A DNA stretch of 64,000 nucleotides from Polyangium sp. y55x31 (GCF_029946505.1 NZ_JARZHG010000037.1:52373-116372), one strand, 5' to 3'. Shown: positions 21,080-29,997, counted from the stretch's first letter. Made by a program: numbers and translations. Notes: generated by a model from the sequence alone, not told the origin.

Positions 21080-21868
21080 ATGAGCGAGATCGATCTCCAG
21101 CAAGCAGCCGCCACGGCGCGGGCCGCGGTCGAGGCCGCGTCCGCGGCGAGCCTCGTGCACTTCCGACGCGGCGTCCGAATCGAGACGAAGCCCGATCGGA
21201 CGCCCGTCACCGCCGCGGATCGTGACGCCGAGGCGGCCATCTTCGCCGTCATCCGCGCCCGCTTCCCCGAGCACGGCCTGCTCGGCGAGGAGACGGGCGC
21301 GCACGAGGGCGCGGACGAAGAAGCGCGCTGGATCGTCGATCCGCTCGACGGCACGCGCGGGTTCTCGCGCGGCGGCTCGTTCTGGGGGCCGCTCGTGGCC
21401 CTCGAACACCGGGGCGTCATCGTCGCCGGCGCGATGGCCCTCCCTGCGCTCGGCGAGACGTACTGGGCGGCCCGCGGCCTCGGCGCGTTTCGTCGGGTCG
21501 GACAGGAGCCGCCCGAGCGCCTCGCCGTCTCGGGCATCGCGGACATCGCGGACGCGACGCTCTCCCTCGGCGAGCCCCGTTGCCTGCTCGCCCCGCCCCT
21601 CGGCGAACGCGTGTCGCGCCTCGTGGTCTCCGCGGCGCAGGCTCGCTGCTACGGGGATCTCGCCGGCTGCGCGCTCGTGCTCACGGGCCGCGCCGAGACG
21701 TGGATCGAGGCGGGCGTGAAGATATGGGACATCGCCGCGCTCGCCGTCCTCGTCGAGGAAGCGGGCGGGCGGTTCACCGATTTCGACGGCCGGCCGAGCG
21801 TCGCCTCGGGCCATTGCGTGGCCTCGAATGGCAAGCTTCACGATCACGTCCTCGCCGCGCTCGCCTGA
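21080..21868 (+). CDS. Inositol-monophosphatase-family phosphatase (possibly histidinol-phosphatase, HisN-like)
   Basis: 262 residues. Metal and substrate motifs of the family are present: GEETG (motif with catalytic Glu), WIVDPLDGTRGFSRG (DPxDGT) and VKIWDIAALAVLVEEAGG (WDxAA). This family includes myo-inositol-1-phosphatase, 3'-phosphoadenosine-phosphatase (CysQ) and HisN; the RGFSRGGSFWG stretch after DPLDGT resembles HisN-type histidinol-phosphatases, but specificity cannot be fixed by eye. Mg2+-dependent and cytoplasmic by family. It lies 42 bases after pntB and may belong to that transcript. Confidence 0.82.
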   Translation: MSEIDLQQAAATARAAVEAASAASLVHFRRGVRIETKPDRTPVTAADRDAEAAIFAVIRARFPEHGLLGEETGAHEGADEEARWIVDPLDGTRGFSRGGSFWGPLVALEHRGVIVAGAMALPALGETYWAARGLGAFRRVGQEPPERLAVSGIADIADATLSLGEPRCLLAPPLGERVSRLVVSAAQARCYGDLAGCALVLTGRAETWIEAGVKIWDIAALAVLVEEAGGRFTDFDGRPSVASGHCVASNGKLHDHVLAALA

Positions 21869-21893
21869 TCTTCCAGAGTCCGCGCCATCCGGC

Positions 21894-21899
21894 TACGAT
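21894..21899 (+). promoter_or_regulatory. -10-like hexamer TACGAT before gene at 21907
   Basis: TACGAT is followed by seven bases and then the ATG. It separates this gene from the upstream phosphatase and rejects the longer frame starting at 21580. Confidence 0.45.
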
Positions 21900-21906
21900 C
21901 CCGCGC

Positions 21907-22779
21907 ATGTCGGATGACGACGCTGGCTGGATCTTCGATCACGTGAAAACCCTCGTGCGCGCGGGGACCACGAAGAAGGATCTCTTCGATTCGGTGAAGG
22001 CGATGCTCCGCGATCCGAAGTACGACGCGGTCGCCCCGAAGGTGCGCGGCTACGCGGCCAAGTTATGGAGCCGGGCCGAGGCCGAGGAGCGCGGGTGGAA
22101 AGACGTGAGCACGAACGACCGCATCGACGCGGCCTTCGAGGACCTCACGAAGCGCGGGATCTTCTCCGCGCAGAACTTCACCTGCTGCAGCTCCTGCGGG
22201 CACTCCGAGGCCTGGGGGGCGATGTCCGAGACCGGCGCGCGGGGATACGTGTTTTACCACCAGCAGGACACCGAGCGCGGCGTCGAGAACGGCGGGCTCA
22301 TGCTCGCTTATGGAGCGCGCGAGGACGGGCCCGGCGCGGTCGAGGGCGTGGGCCGCGAGATCTGCGACGCGCTCGATCGGTTCGGCGTTCCTTGGACGTG
22401 GAACGGAAAATCCGACACGCGGATCGAGATCGAGCCGTTCGAATGGCGAAAGCGGTGCGTCTCGGCCCGGCCCCCGATTCCGCTCGGCACGCGCGGCGTG
22501 GTCCTCCCCCGCCCCGAACGCGGCCCCGCCTGGACCGAGGATCTCGACGGCGAAGCAGCGGCGCCCACCGAACCTGTTGAGCCCGCCGAACCTCTACCCG
22601 CGGTCACGTTGCGTCACGCGGACGGCCGCGAATGGTCGGCCTGGACCGAATTCAACGCGCTCCGCATCCGCATCAAAGACACGGACGGCGACGTCATCGA
22701 GCGCAAGCGCGCCTGCCGCGACCCCCGCGCGGAGCTCGACGGGATCGTCGCCGAGCTCCGCGCCGACGGTTTTTCCTGA
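21907..22779 (+). CDS. Conserved hypothetical protein, DUF6891-like
   Basis: 290 residues, soluble. Residues 1-75 are helical. Next comes FTCCSSCGHSEAWGAM, a cysteine cluster that could bind metal, then GYVFYHQQDTERGVENGGLMLAYGA. This last pattern is characteristic of DUF6891 proteins as far as I can recall. A second region, IEIEPFEWRKRCVSARP, is conserved-looking, and the C-terminal 65 residues form a small separate strand-rich domain after a Pro/Glu linker. Function unknown. It converges on the kelch gene with four bases between stops. Confidence 0.7.
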   Translation: MSDDDAGWIFDHVKTLVRAGTTKKDLFDSVKAMLRDPKYDAVAPKVRGYAAKLWSRAEAEERGWKDVSTNDRIDAAFEDLTKRGIFSAQNFTCCSSCGHSEAWGAMSETGARGYVFYHQQDTERGVENGGLMLAYGAREDGPGAVEGVGREICDALDRFGVPWTWNGKSDTRIEIEPFEWRKRCVSARPPIPLGTRGVVLPRPERGPAWTEDLDGEAAAPTEPVEPAEPLPAVTLRHADGREWSAWTEFNALRIRIKDTDGDVIERKRACRDPRAELDGIVAELRADGFS

Positions 22780-22783
22780 ACGA

Positions 22784-23974
22784 TCATTGCGCCGGCTTGG
22801 GCTTTTGGATCTCGCAACTCGAAAGCGACGACGGCGGCGTCCCTCCGCCCGTGAAGAGCACCGATCCATCGTCGAGCAGCGCCGCCGCCATCAGGCTGCG
22901 CGGGCTGTCGAGTGCGGGCGCGAGCAGCCACGTGTTCGCCGCCGGATCGTAGATCTCGACCGAGGCGAGCGTGCGGCCGTCTTCGTCCTCGCCGCCGGCC
23001 ACGAGCACGCGGCCGTCCGGGAGCCCGAGCGCCGTGTTCCAAAAGCGCGTCCCGTGCATCGGCGCCGCGCTCGTCCACGAATTCGTGACCGGGCTCCACC
23101 GCTCCGCCGTCGCCACCGCGTGAATGCCGACGATCCCGCCGGCGACGAGCACCCCGCCGTCGTCGAGCAGCACCGCGACGTGCCCGCCGCGCCGCGCCTG
23201 CAGGGGCCCGGTTTGTCGCCACCGATCACGCCTCGCCTCGTAGATCTCCGCCGTCGCGAGCCGCACCGTTCCGCCCAGCCCCGCCGCGACGAGGACACTT
23301 CCGTCCGGCAACGCGGTGGCCGTGAACTCGGAGCGCGGCGCGGCCATCGGCGCGGCGGGACGGAAGACGGAAGTGGCCGGGTCGAACACGTCGACGAGCG
23401 CGAGCGTGCGCGCGCCGTCGTATCCCCCGGCGACGAGGACGCGCCCATCCGCGAGCAAGGCCGCGGCATGGTCGATCCGCGGCGCCCGCATCGAGCCGAC
23501 ACGCGTCCAGGTATTCGACGCCGGATCGAAGACCTCCGCGCTGTCCGTCGGATCACCCGGCGCCCGCTCGCCGCCGGCGACGAGCACGCGGCCGTCGGCG
23601 AGGCGGACCGCAATATGATGTGCACGTGCTTCCGATAAGGTTCCAGCCGGAACGAATTGCGCTGCGACGGGATCGTACACCTCCGTGGTGGCGAGGTACG
23701 AATCGCCGTCGAGGCCCCCGACGACGAGGACGCGGCCGTCGGAGAGCGTGGTGGCCGTATGCGCGCGCCGCGGCGCCATCATCGACGCCACGCTCCACAT
23801 GCGCCCCGCGTTATCGAACGGGGAACGAATACGAGGCCGGACCAGACGTGCGGGCAAGGGCAATCGAGCGGGCTCGGCCCTCACGGGACTTGGCGCAAAA
23901 TCGGCAGGCAGAGCAGGATGGAGGAGCACGAATCCGAGCGCGAGGCTCAGGGAGCGAGCTTGTGGGTGTCGCAT
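22784..23974 (-). CDS. Exported kelch-repeat beta-propeller protein
   Basis: 396 residues with an N-terminal signal (LSLALGFVLLHPALPADFA). About six kelch repeats run from residue 75 to the end, each with the pattern 'R..HTA..L.DGRVLV.GG......T.E.YDP....W', for example RRAHTATTLSDGRVLVVGG. Such propellers in myxobacteria are often cell-surface or secreted; no catalytic domain is attached. The frame stays open upstream in shadow sequence, and the ATG at 23974 with the signal peptide is chosen. It is convergent with the DUF6891-like gene and divergent from the SDR gene. Confidence 0.85.
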   Translation of the reverse strand: MRHPQARSLSLALGFVLLHPALPADFAPSPVRAEPARLPLPARLVRPRIRSPFDNAGRMWSVASMMAPRRAHTATTLSDGRVLVVGGLDGDSYLATTEVYDPVAAQFVPAGTLSEARAHHIAVRLADGRVLVAGGERAPGDPTDSAEVFDPASNTWTRVGSMRAPRIDHAAALLADGRVLVAGGYDGARTLALVDVFDPATSVFRPAAPMAAPRSEFTATALPDGSVLVAAGLGGTVRLATAEIYEARRDRWRQTGPLQARRGGHVAVLLDDGGVLVAGGIVGIHAVATAERWSPVTNSWTSAAPMHGTRFWNTALGLPDGRVLVAGGEDEDGRTLASVEIYDPAANTWLLAPALDSPRSLMAAALLDDGSVLFTGGGTPPSSLSSCEIQKPKPAQ

Positions 23975-24160
23975 TTCTCTCGCCCGCACGCTCTGGCAAG
24001 AGCCGCGCCGCTGCCGGCGGCGCAAGAAAGGAAGCGCGCGAGAACGGGGAGAGCGGTGATGCATGGAGCTACGAGAACCGTGCCTCTGGCTTGACCCGAA
24101 CCCGCGCGAGGGCGCATTGTCATTCGGCGGGGGAAGGGAAAAAGAGAGGAGAGCGACGAC

Positions 24161-24985
24161 ATGCCGGCACGGGGATTGAAGGTGCTCGTCACGGGCTCGA
24201 CGGACGGTATCGGGCGGGCCACGGCGAAGCTGCTCCTCGAGCGGGGCCACGAGGTGATTCTCCACGGGCGATCGTCCGAGAAGGTGCGCGAGCTGGCACA
24301 GGAATTCGAGCTCGTCACCGGCACCCGTCCGCGCCACGTCGTGGCGGATCTGAGCTCGCTCGCCTCGGTCGCATCCATGGTCCGCGCGCTCGCCGCGGAG
24401 CTGCCCGCGCTCGACGTCATCGTGAACAACGCGGGCGTCGGGGCCGGCAAGAAGCAAGACGCGCGAGAAGAGACCGAAGACGGCTACGAGAAGCGCTTCG
24501 CCGTGAACTATCTGGCGCCCGTGGCGCTCACCGAGCTCTGGCTCTCGCTCTGCCAGCGTCCGCCGAAGGCCATCCTCAACGTCGCCTCCTCGGGGCAAGA
24601 GCCCCTCGATTTCGAGGACCTCATGAGCACGCGCGGGTACGACGGGATCCGCGCTTATCGCCGGAGCAAGCTCGCGCTCATCCTGTGGACCTTCGATCTC
24701 GCGCAGAAATACCCCGATATCGTGATCAACGCGGTGCACCCCGGGGCGATGCTCGACACGAAGATGGTACGCGAGACGTTCGGCCAGTCCTGGGGCAAGC
24801 CGGAGGACGGCGCCCGCGCGATCCGGGTCGTCCTCGAGCGTTCGCTCGACGAGCAGCTCACCGGCGAATACTTCGACGTCGAACGACCCGCACGCGCCAA
24901 CGCCCAGGCCTACGACGATCGCGCCCGGGCGGCCCTCCGCCGCGCCACCGAGCCCCTGCTCGCGCCGATCCTCGCGGCGCGCTGA
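24161..24985 (+). CDS. Short-chain dehydrogenase/reductase
   Basis: 274 residues. Cofactor motif TGSTDGIG (11-18), NNAG (89-92), catalytic Ser near 143 in VASSG and Tyr166/Lys170 in YRRSK. All residues of a classical SDR are present. The layout (a long insertion after NNAG, HPGAMLDTKM) is like the retinol-dehydrogenase/oxidoreductase type SDRs; substrate unknown. A GAGAGGAGAG ribosome site precedes ATG 24161. It stands alone between the kelch gene and the FHA gene. Confidence 0.85.
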   Translation: MPARGLKVLVTGSTDGIGRATAKLLLERGHEVILHGRSSEKVRELAQEFELVTGTRPRHVVADLSSLASVASMVRALAAELPALDVIVNNAGVGAGKKQDAREETEDGYEKRFAVNYLAPVALTELWLSLCQRPPKAILNVASSGQEPLDFEDLMSTRGYDGIRAYRRSKLALILWTFDLAQKYPDIVINAVHPGAMLDTKMVRETFGQSWGKPEDGARAIRVVLERSLDEQLTGEYFDVERPARANAQAYDDRARAALRRATEPLLAPILAAR

Positions 24986-25295
24986 CCCCCGACCCGAGCC
25001 CTGGCCTTTTTCGTCCCCCCGGCCGCGCCCGGGCGTGGGCGTCCGTGCGCGCGGGGCGGCCTTCCGGACGCCCCTGCCGATCGATCGTGCGCCTTCGGGA
25101 ACCTTGGGTCCGAACGGCTGTCGATCGAGGCGAGCAGGGAGGAAGCGCCGATCGGATGTGGGGCTCGGCCCCGTTCATCGGCCCCCCTCAACGCAGAAAA
25201 CAGGCTCCGAGCACGAAAACGCTAACCCCCCGAGCCTCTCGCGGGGGCATTTGCCCGCCTCGGCGGGACGGCACGGCAGGAAAGGCTGGCTCACC
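24986..25295 (+). other. Intergenic region, no gene seen
   Basis: 310 bases with several short GC hairpins (for example GGGGC-tc-GGCCCC near 25160) that may include the end signal of the SDR gene and the promoter of the FHA gene. No conserved small frame or clear promoter is visible. Confidence 0.4.
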
Positions 25296-27335
25296 ATGGA
25301 AGGCAAGCAGAAGGTCGCGCTCACGTTCGCGCTGTACCAGAATGACGCGCTCGTCCGTCGAGAGACGGTGACGCAAGACATCGTCAAGGTCGGAAAGGAT
25401 CCGAAGAGCCACCTCCGGGTGGACGACGAATTGGCCTCGCGTATGCACGCGGTCATCGAGGTCGCGTCGCCCGAGGACATCACGCTCATCGATCTCGGCA
25501 ATGAGCCGGGGACGCTCGTCAATGGCGCGCGCGTCAACAAGGTGAAGGTCAAGGCGGGTGATCAGCTCCAGATCGGCGGCACGAAGATCCTGCTGGAGAA
25601 GGCCGAGCCCGTGGCCGTCGCGATCGGCGCCTCGAAGCCCGGGGCAAACCCGTTCGCAGCCCCCTCGGCGAACCCGTTCGGCGCGCCCGCGGCGCCCGCC
25701 GCGTTTGGCGGAGCGAACCCGTTCGGCGCGGCGCCCGCGGCGAGCCCGTTCGGCGGCGGCGATCCGTTTGGCATGCAGAACCCGTTCGCGCAGCCGAAGC
25801 CGCCCTCGCACGATGAAGTGCCGCACGACGCGCCCGAGGGTTCGTACACGTACCAGCTCGTCAAGAGCGGCCCGGACGTCCCGTCGGACGAGGTCGAGAC
25901 GCCGTCCGCGTCGGTCGAGGTCATGGTTCTTTGGGATCAAATGATCCTGAACGTCGCGCACCTGACGCCGCCGCGCTCGTATTACGTGGGCGAGGAGGAG
26001 ACGAAGAACTTCAAGTGCGATTACTTCGTCCCGCAGGAAAAACTCGGCACGACGCGCGCGCCCGTGGTGCTCGCGGACAAGGGCGGGAGCGTCGCGGTCG
26101 TGCTCCTGCCGCGGGCAAAGGGCACGATCGAAATCGCCGGCCAGCCGAAGATGACGGTGCAGCAGGCGATCGACAGCGGGAAAACCCAGCCGTGCGCGGA
26201 GCTCTCGGGCGCGTTCCAGATGACGCTGCCTCCGGGCTCGAAGGCGCGAATCGAGGTGGACGGGCTGATCTTCCAGGTGTCGACGGTGAACGCGGGCCGC
26301 GTGGTCGCGGGCCACGTGCAGCTCGACACGACGAACTACCTCTATCACGGCCTGTCGACGGCCGTGCACGTGGGTCTGCTCGCCGCGATGGCGTTTTTCA
26401 TGCCGCCGATGGGCTCGACCGACGAGGACGGGGTCTCGGACGATCAGAAGTTCATGATCCAGCAGTTCCTCAATGCCGCGGCGGAGAAGGAGCAGGAAGA
26501 GAAGCCGACCGAGATGACGGCGGAGAACAGCGCCGACAACAAGGAAGGCGGCACCGGCACGAAGGCGAAGGGCGAAGAGGGTTCCATGGGGAACCCGACC
26601 ACGAAGGCGTCGGGCAACCGTTATGGCGTGCAGGGCCCGCAGGACAACGCCGATCCGCACATCGCGCGGCAGGCTGCATTGCGCGACGCGGCCGAGTTCG
26701 GCATGATCGGCCTGCTCAACGCGGGCGCCGGCGGCGATCCGAATGCGCCGACGGCTCCGTGGGGCCGCGACGATTCGCTCGGCAATGACGCGATGTCGGC
26801 GCGCGGCAACATGTGGGGCGACAACATCGGCGATTCGTTCGGCGCGGGCGGCCTCGGTTTGTCCGGTATCGGCGAGGGCGGCGGCGGCCGCGGCGAGGGC
26901 ATCGGCCTCGGCTCGATCGGCACGATCGGGCACGGCGCGGGCACGGGCACGGGCCAGGGCTTCGGCTCGGGTCACGGACGACTCTCCGGTGCGCACCGCA
27001 CGAAGCCGCCGCAGGTGCGCATGGGCGCCACGAGCGTGAGCGGTCGTCTCCCGCCCGAGGTCATCCAGCGTATCGTGCGCCAGAACTTCGGCCGGTTCCG
27101 CCTTTGCTACGAGAATGGCCTGCGGAACAACCCGAACCTGCAGGGCCGCGTGGCGGTTCGATTCGTCATCGGCCGCGACGGCGCGGTGTCGAACGTGGGC
27201 AATGGTGGATCGGACATGCCGGACGGCGGCGTGGTGTCGTGCGTGGTCCGCGCCTTCTATGGTCTGTCCTTCCCGCAGCCGGAAGGCGGCATCGTGACGG
27301 TCGTGTATCCCATCATGTTCAGCCCCGGCGGCTGA
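25296..27335 (+). CDS. FHA-domain protein with AgmX/PglI-type TonB-like C-terminus (GltG-like)
   Basis: 679 residues. FHA domain about 10-100 (VGKDPKSHLRV, SRMHAVIEV, NGARVNKVKVKAGD), which binds phosphothreonine. A low-complexity segment (117-166) carries repeated NPF/DPF tripeptides. A middle strand-rich domain (200-345), one TM helix (351-369), a Gly-rich periplasmic stretch (500-565) and a C-terminal domain (585-679; RLPPEVIQRIVRQNFGRFRLCYE...) follow, matching the AgmX/PglI C-terminal domain of GltG/GltJ proteins. In Myxococcus such proteins join cytoplasmic platform and outer-membrane parts of the gliding motor. Here no other glt/agl genes are adjacent, so this is a paralogue or envelope-spanning relative. 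ATG 25296 begins the FHA domain. Confidence 0.8.
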   Translation: MEGKQKVALTFALYQNDALVRRETVTQDIVKVGKDPKSHLRVDDELASRMHAVIEVASPEDITLIDLGNEPGTLVNGARVNKVKVKAGDQLQIGGTKILLEKAEPVAVAIGASKPGANPFAAPSANPFGAPAAPAAFGGANPFGAAPAASPFGGGDPFGMQNPFAQPKPPSHDEVPHDAPEGSYTYQLVKSGPDVPSDEVETPSASVEVMVLWDQMILNVAHLTPPRSYYVGEEETKNFKCDYFVPQEKLGTTRAPVVLADKGGSVAVVLLPRAKGTIEIAGQPKMTVQQAIDSGKTQPCAELSGAFQMTLPPGSKARIEVDGLIFQVSTVNAGRVVAGHVQLDTTNYLYHGLSTAVHVGLLAAMAFFMPPMGSTDEDGVSDDQKFMIQQFLNAAAEKEQEEKPTEMTAENSADNKEGGTGTKAKGEEGSMGNPTTKASGNRYGVQGPQDNADPHIARQAALRDAAEFGMIGLLNAGAGGDPNAPTAPWGRDDSLGNDAMSARGNMWGDNIGDSFGAGGLGLSGIGEGGGGRGEGIGLGSIGTIGHGAGTGTGQGFGSGHGRLSGAHRTKPPQVRMGATSVSGRLPPEVIQRIVRQNFGRFRLCYENGLRNNPNLQGRVAVRFVIGRDGAVSNVGNGGSDMPDGGVVSCVVRAFYGLSFPQPEGGIVTVVYPIMFSPGG

Positions 27336-27341
27336 TCCCCG

Positions 27342-28268
27342 TCAAACCGTGTGGGGGGCCCTCTCGCGGAGGGCCTCCCAGCACCGGCCCTCGAACCATT
27401 TGCTCAAAAAATCGAGCAGCGCGCGCGTGCGCCGGGGCAGCCCTTTGCCCTGGGCCGTGACCGCGTGCATGCCGATCTCCCCCCGCCGATGCTCCTCGAG
27501 CACGAGGACGAGCCGGCCCGCGGCGACCTCGGAGGCCACCATGAACATCGGGACGACCGCGAGGCCGAGGCCGGCGATCGCCGCCTGAACGAGGGTCGAA
27601 CCGTCGTTCGCGTGGAAGTTTCCGTGCACGGGGATGGCCTCGCCGCGGAACCGCCATTCACCGCTCGCCGGGACGAGCGTGTAACGCATGCAGTTGTGGT
27701 TCACGAGGTCCTCGGGCGTCTGCGGAATGCCCGCGCGTTCGAGGTACGAAGGCGAGGCGACGACGACGATCCGATCGGTGGCGATGCGGCGGGCGACGAA
27801 GCTCGCGTCCTTCAGCCGGCCGATGCGCAGGATCAGATCGAAGCCGCCCTCGATGACGTCGACGAATCGATCGTCGAGCACGAGATCGATCTCGACCTCG
27901 GGGTGCTCGCGCAGGAACGCGGCGAGCGCCTGGACGAGGTACATCCGCGAGAACGTCACCGGCGCGCTGATGCGGATGCGGCCGCGGATCACCTCGCTCG
28001 CGGCGGAGACGGCGTCCTCGGCGGCGCTCGCGGCTTCGAGGATCTTCTTGCAATGCTCGTAGAAGCGCAGGCCCTCGTCCGTGAGGGCGAGCTTGCGCGT
28101 GGAGCGGCGCAAGAGCTCGACGCCGAGGCGCTGTTCGAGGCCCGCGATCCGGCGGCTCACGGCCGACTTCGCGATGCCGGACTGCGCCGCGGCGGCCGTG
28201 AAGGAGCGCGCCTGCACGACACGCGCGAAGAGGGCCATGGAAGCGAGGGACTCGAGATCGAACGACAT
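27342..28268 (-). CDS. LysR-family transcriptional regulator
   Basis: 308 residues. The N-terminal winged HTH (ALFARVVQARSFTAAAAQSGIAKSAVSRRIAGLEQRLGVELLRRSTRKLALTDEG, residues about 10-64 by pattern) is followed by a LysR substrate-binding domain. The branch with a WFEGR-like tail and 'VRGRIRISAPVTF' is that of the DhcR/CrgA group, which often controls adjacent oxidoreductase or detoxification genes. It is divergent from doxX-GST, and an LTTR box lies between them. The start is at 28268, six bases after a TATCGT hexamer. Confidence 0.9.
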   Translation of the reverse strand: MSFDLESLASMALFARVVQARSFTAAAAQSGIAKSAVSRRIAGLEQRLGVELLRRSTRKLALTDEGLRFYEHCKKILEAASAAEDAVSAASEVIRGRIRISAPVTFSRMYLVQALAAFLREHPEVEIDLVLDDRFVDVIEGGFDLILRIGRLKDASFVARRIATDRIVVVASPSYLERAGIPQTPEDLVNHNCMRYTLVPASGEWRFRGEAIPVHGNFHANDGSTLVQAAIAGLGLAVVPMFMVASEVAAGRLVLVLEEHRRGEIGMHAVTAQGKGLPRRTRALLDFLSKWFEGRCWEALRERAPHTV

Positions 28269-28274
28269 CCCGGC

Positions 28275-28280
28275 ACGATA
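28275..28280 (-). promoter_or_regulatory. -10-like hexamer TATCGT before the LysR gene
   Basis: TATCGT is followed by six bases and the ATG at 28268, predicting a leaderless regulator transcript. Confidence 0.5.
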
Positions 28281-28309
28281 GCAGGAAGGCTCCTCGCGGG
28301 GGGCGGGAT

Positions 28310-28328
28310 TGTTGCCCGGAGGAGAACA
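28310..28328. promoter_or_regulatory. LysR-type operator (TGTT-N11-AACA)
   Basis: A perfect TGTT-N11-AACA dyad, the T-N11-A core typical of LysR-type regulators, lies between the divergent LysR gene and the DoxX gene. Binding by the adjacent LysR protein is inferred. Confidence 0.6.
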
Positions 28329-28399
28329 GTGCTTGCTCCGGGCCCTGCCTAATCGAGCGGAGGCGGGCGAGTTAAACAAGAGGGGCAAAGGAGATCGTC

Positions 28400-28885
28400 A
28401 TGAAGCGACTTCTCGAGACCCAGGAGCAGAACCTCGCCCTCTTCGTGCAGCGCCTCGTCCTCGCGCTCGTCGTGTTCCCCCACGGCGCGCAGAAGCTCTT
28501 CGGCTGGTTCGGCGGATATGGATTCTCCGGCACGATGGGGTTTTTCACGAACACCATGCACCTGCCCGCGCCGCTCGCCTTCCTCGTCATCCTGGGCGAA
28601 TCGGCGGGCGCGGTCCTGCTCGCGTTCGGCGCATTCTCGCGCGTCGCCGCGTTCGGGATGACCTCGATCATGCTCGGCGCGATCGTGACGTCGCACGCGC
28701 AGCACGGGTTCTTCATGAACTGGTTCGGCGCGCAGCAAGGCGAGGGCTTCGAGTATCACCTGCTCGCGCTCGCGCTGAGCGTGCCCGTGATGGTGTTCGG
28801 CGGCGGCAAGTACGCGCTCGATACGTGGCTCGTGGAAAAGCTTGCGCCCGCGCCGCGGTTGTCCAAGGCTCTCGCCCACGGTTGA
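28400..28885 (+). CDS. DoxX-family membrane protein
   Basis: 161 residues with four TM helices. It contains the DoxX signature LVLALVVFPHGAQKLFGWFGGYGFSG and GESAGAVLLAFG. DoxX proteins are small quinone- or thiol-redox-linked membrane proteins of uncertain function, frequently next to glutathione or LysR genes. The ribosome site AAAGGAG lies eight bases before ATG 28400. The glutathione-S-transferase gene follows after 25 bases, so the two are probably one transcript controlled by the divergent LysR. Confidence 0.85.
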   Translation: MKRLLETQEQNLALFVQRLVLALVVFPHGAQKLFGWFGGYGFSGTMGFFTNTMHLPAPLAFLVILGESAGAVLLAFGAFSRVAAFGMTSIMLGAIVTSHAQHGFFMNWFGAQQGEGFEYHLLALALSVPVMVFGGGKYALDTWLVEKLAPAPRLSKALAHG

Positions 28886-28910
28886 CCGGCCACGACGAAA
28901 GAGCACGCCC

Positions 28911-29597
28911 ATGACCCACCTCACCCTGATCAGCCACGAGCTTTGCCCCTACGTGCAGCGCGCCGCGATCGTGCTCGCTGAAAAAGGGGTCGCATTCGAG
29001 CGGGTCGACATCGATCTCTCGAAAAAACCCGACTGGTTCCTGGCAATCTCGCCGCTCGGCAGGGTGCCCCTGCTCCGCGTGCGCGACGAGAGCGGAAAAG
29101 AGGCCGTGCTCTTCGAGAGCCTCGCGATCTGCGAGTATCTGGAGGAGACACAGCCGGGGCCGAAGTTGCACCCGGAGGACGCAATCGAACGAGCACGGGA
29201 CCGCGCGTGGTTCGATCTCGCCTCGGGCCTGCTCGGAGACATCTGGACGCTCGAAACGACGAAGGACGCCGAGGTGTTCGAGGCCAAGCGCAAGGCGATC
29301 GCGTCGAAGCTGGAGACCCTCGAAGGCGCGGTCTCGGACGGGCCGTATTTCCACGGGCGCGCCTTCAGCATGATCGACGCCGTCATCGCGTCGGCGTTCC
29401 GGTACTTCGAGGTCATCGACGCGATCCGAGATACGCGCGTCTTCGAGAAGACGCCCCGCGTGCGCGCCTGGAGAGCCGCGCTCGCGGAGCGGCCGAGCGT
29501 GAAGAACGCGGTGCCGAAGGATTACCCGGACAAACTGCGCGCGTTCCTCGCCGCGCACGATGCCTACCTGCTTCGTCAGGCGCCCGCGGGCGCCTGA
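28911..29597 (+). CDS. Glutathione S-transferase family protein
   Basis: 228 residues. N-terminal thioredoxin-fold domain with SHELCPYVQRAAIVLAEKG (a CPYVQR motif as in omega/CLIC-like classes, where Cys can be catalytic) and the cis-Pro site GRVPLLRV, followed by ESLAICEYLEE. The all-helical C-terminal domain ends with the family N-capping region SMIDAVIASAFRY. It conjugates or reduces electrophiles with glutathione by family knowledge. It follows doxX closely; LysR control is inferred. Confidence 0.88.
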   Translation: MTHLTLISHELCPYVQRAAIVLAEKGVAFERVDIDLSKKPDWFLAISPLGRVPLLRVRDESGKEAVLFESLAICEYLEETQPGPKLHPEDAIERARDRAWFDLASGLLGDIWTLETTKDAEVFEAKRKAIASKLETLEGAVSDGPYFHGRAFSMIDAVIASAFRYFEVIDAIRDTRVFEKTPRVRAWRAALAERPSVKNAVPKDYPDKLRAFLAAHDAYLLRQAPAGA

Positions 29598-29610
29598 GCC
29601 GCGCCGCCCG

Positions 29611-29997
29611 TCACCCCATCGGGGTACAAAGCTCGACGAGGAAACCGTCGAGATCCCGCACATAAGCAACGGTTTGTCCCCACGGCTTGGTCTTGGGCGC
29701 GCTCACCGCCGCGGCGCCCGCGGCGACGGCGACCTCGAAGGCCGCGGGGACATCGGGCGTCGTGAGCGCGATCTCGACCGCGGCCGCGGGCTCGCTCGGT
29801 CGGCTCGCGCGGAACGAAAAGCCGTGCGAGCCCGCGAGCGATTCACTCACGAACGCGAGCGCGGTCGCGCCCGTCTCCATCTCTGCATATTGATTCGATT
29901 CGTGGACGAACCGGCGCGCGAGGCCGAAGGCCCGCTCGTAAAATGCGACGGCCCGCTCGACGTCCTGCACGTAAAGAATGACATATCCGAGCTTCAT
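29611..29997 (-). CDS. VOC / glyoxalase-fold protein
   Basis: 128 residues from ATG 29997. It has the paired beta-alpha-beta-beta-beta modules of the vicinal oxygen chelate fold: GYVILYVQDVERAVAFYERAFGL and VEIALTTPDVPAAFEVAVAAGA...VAYVRDLDGFLVELCTP with the C-terminal metal-ligand Glu. It could be a lyase, dioxygenase-like or antibiotic-binding protein; function is undetermined. An upstream in-frame start six codons earlier is possible. Converges on the GST gene with 13 bases between. Confidence 0.82.
   Translation of the reverse strand: MKLGYVILYVQDVERAVAFYERAFGLARRFVHESNQYAEMETGATALAFVSESLAGSHGFSFRASRPSEPAAAVEIALTTPDVPAAFEVAVAAGAAAVSAPKTKPWGQTVAYVRDLDGFLVELCTPMG

Noticed and set aside
24986..25295. 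Hairpins in the FHA-gene upstream region as another copy of the multi-hairpin element
   Set aside because: The stems do not share the GGGGCtgtccGCCCC or CCAGC module of the three copies.
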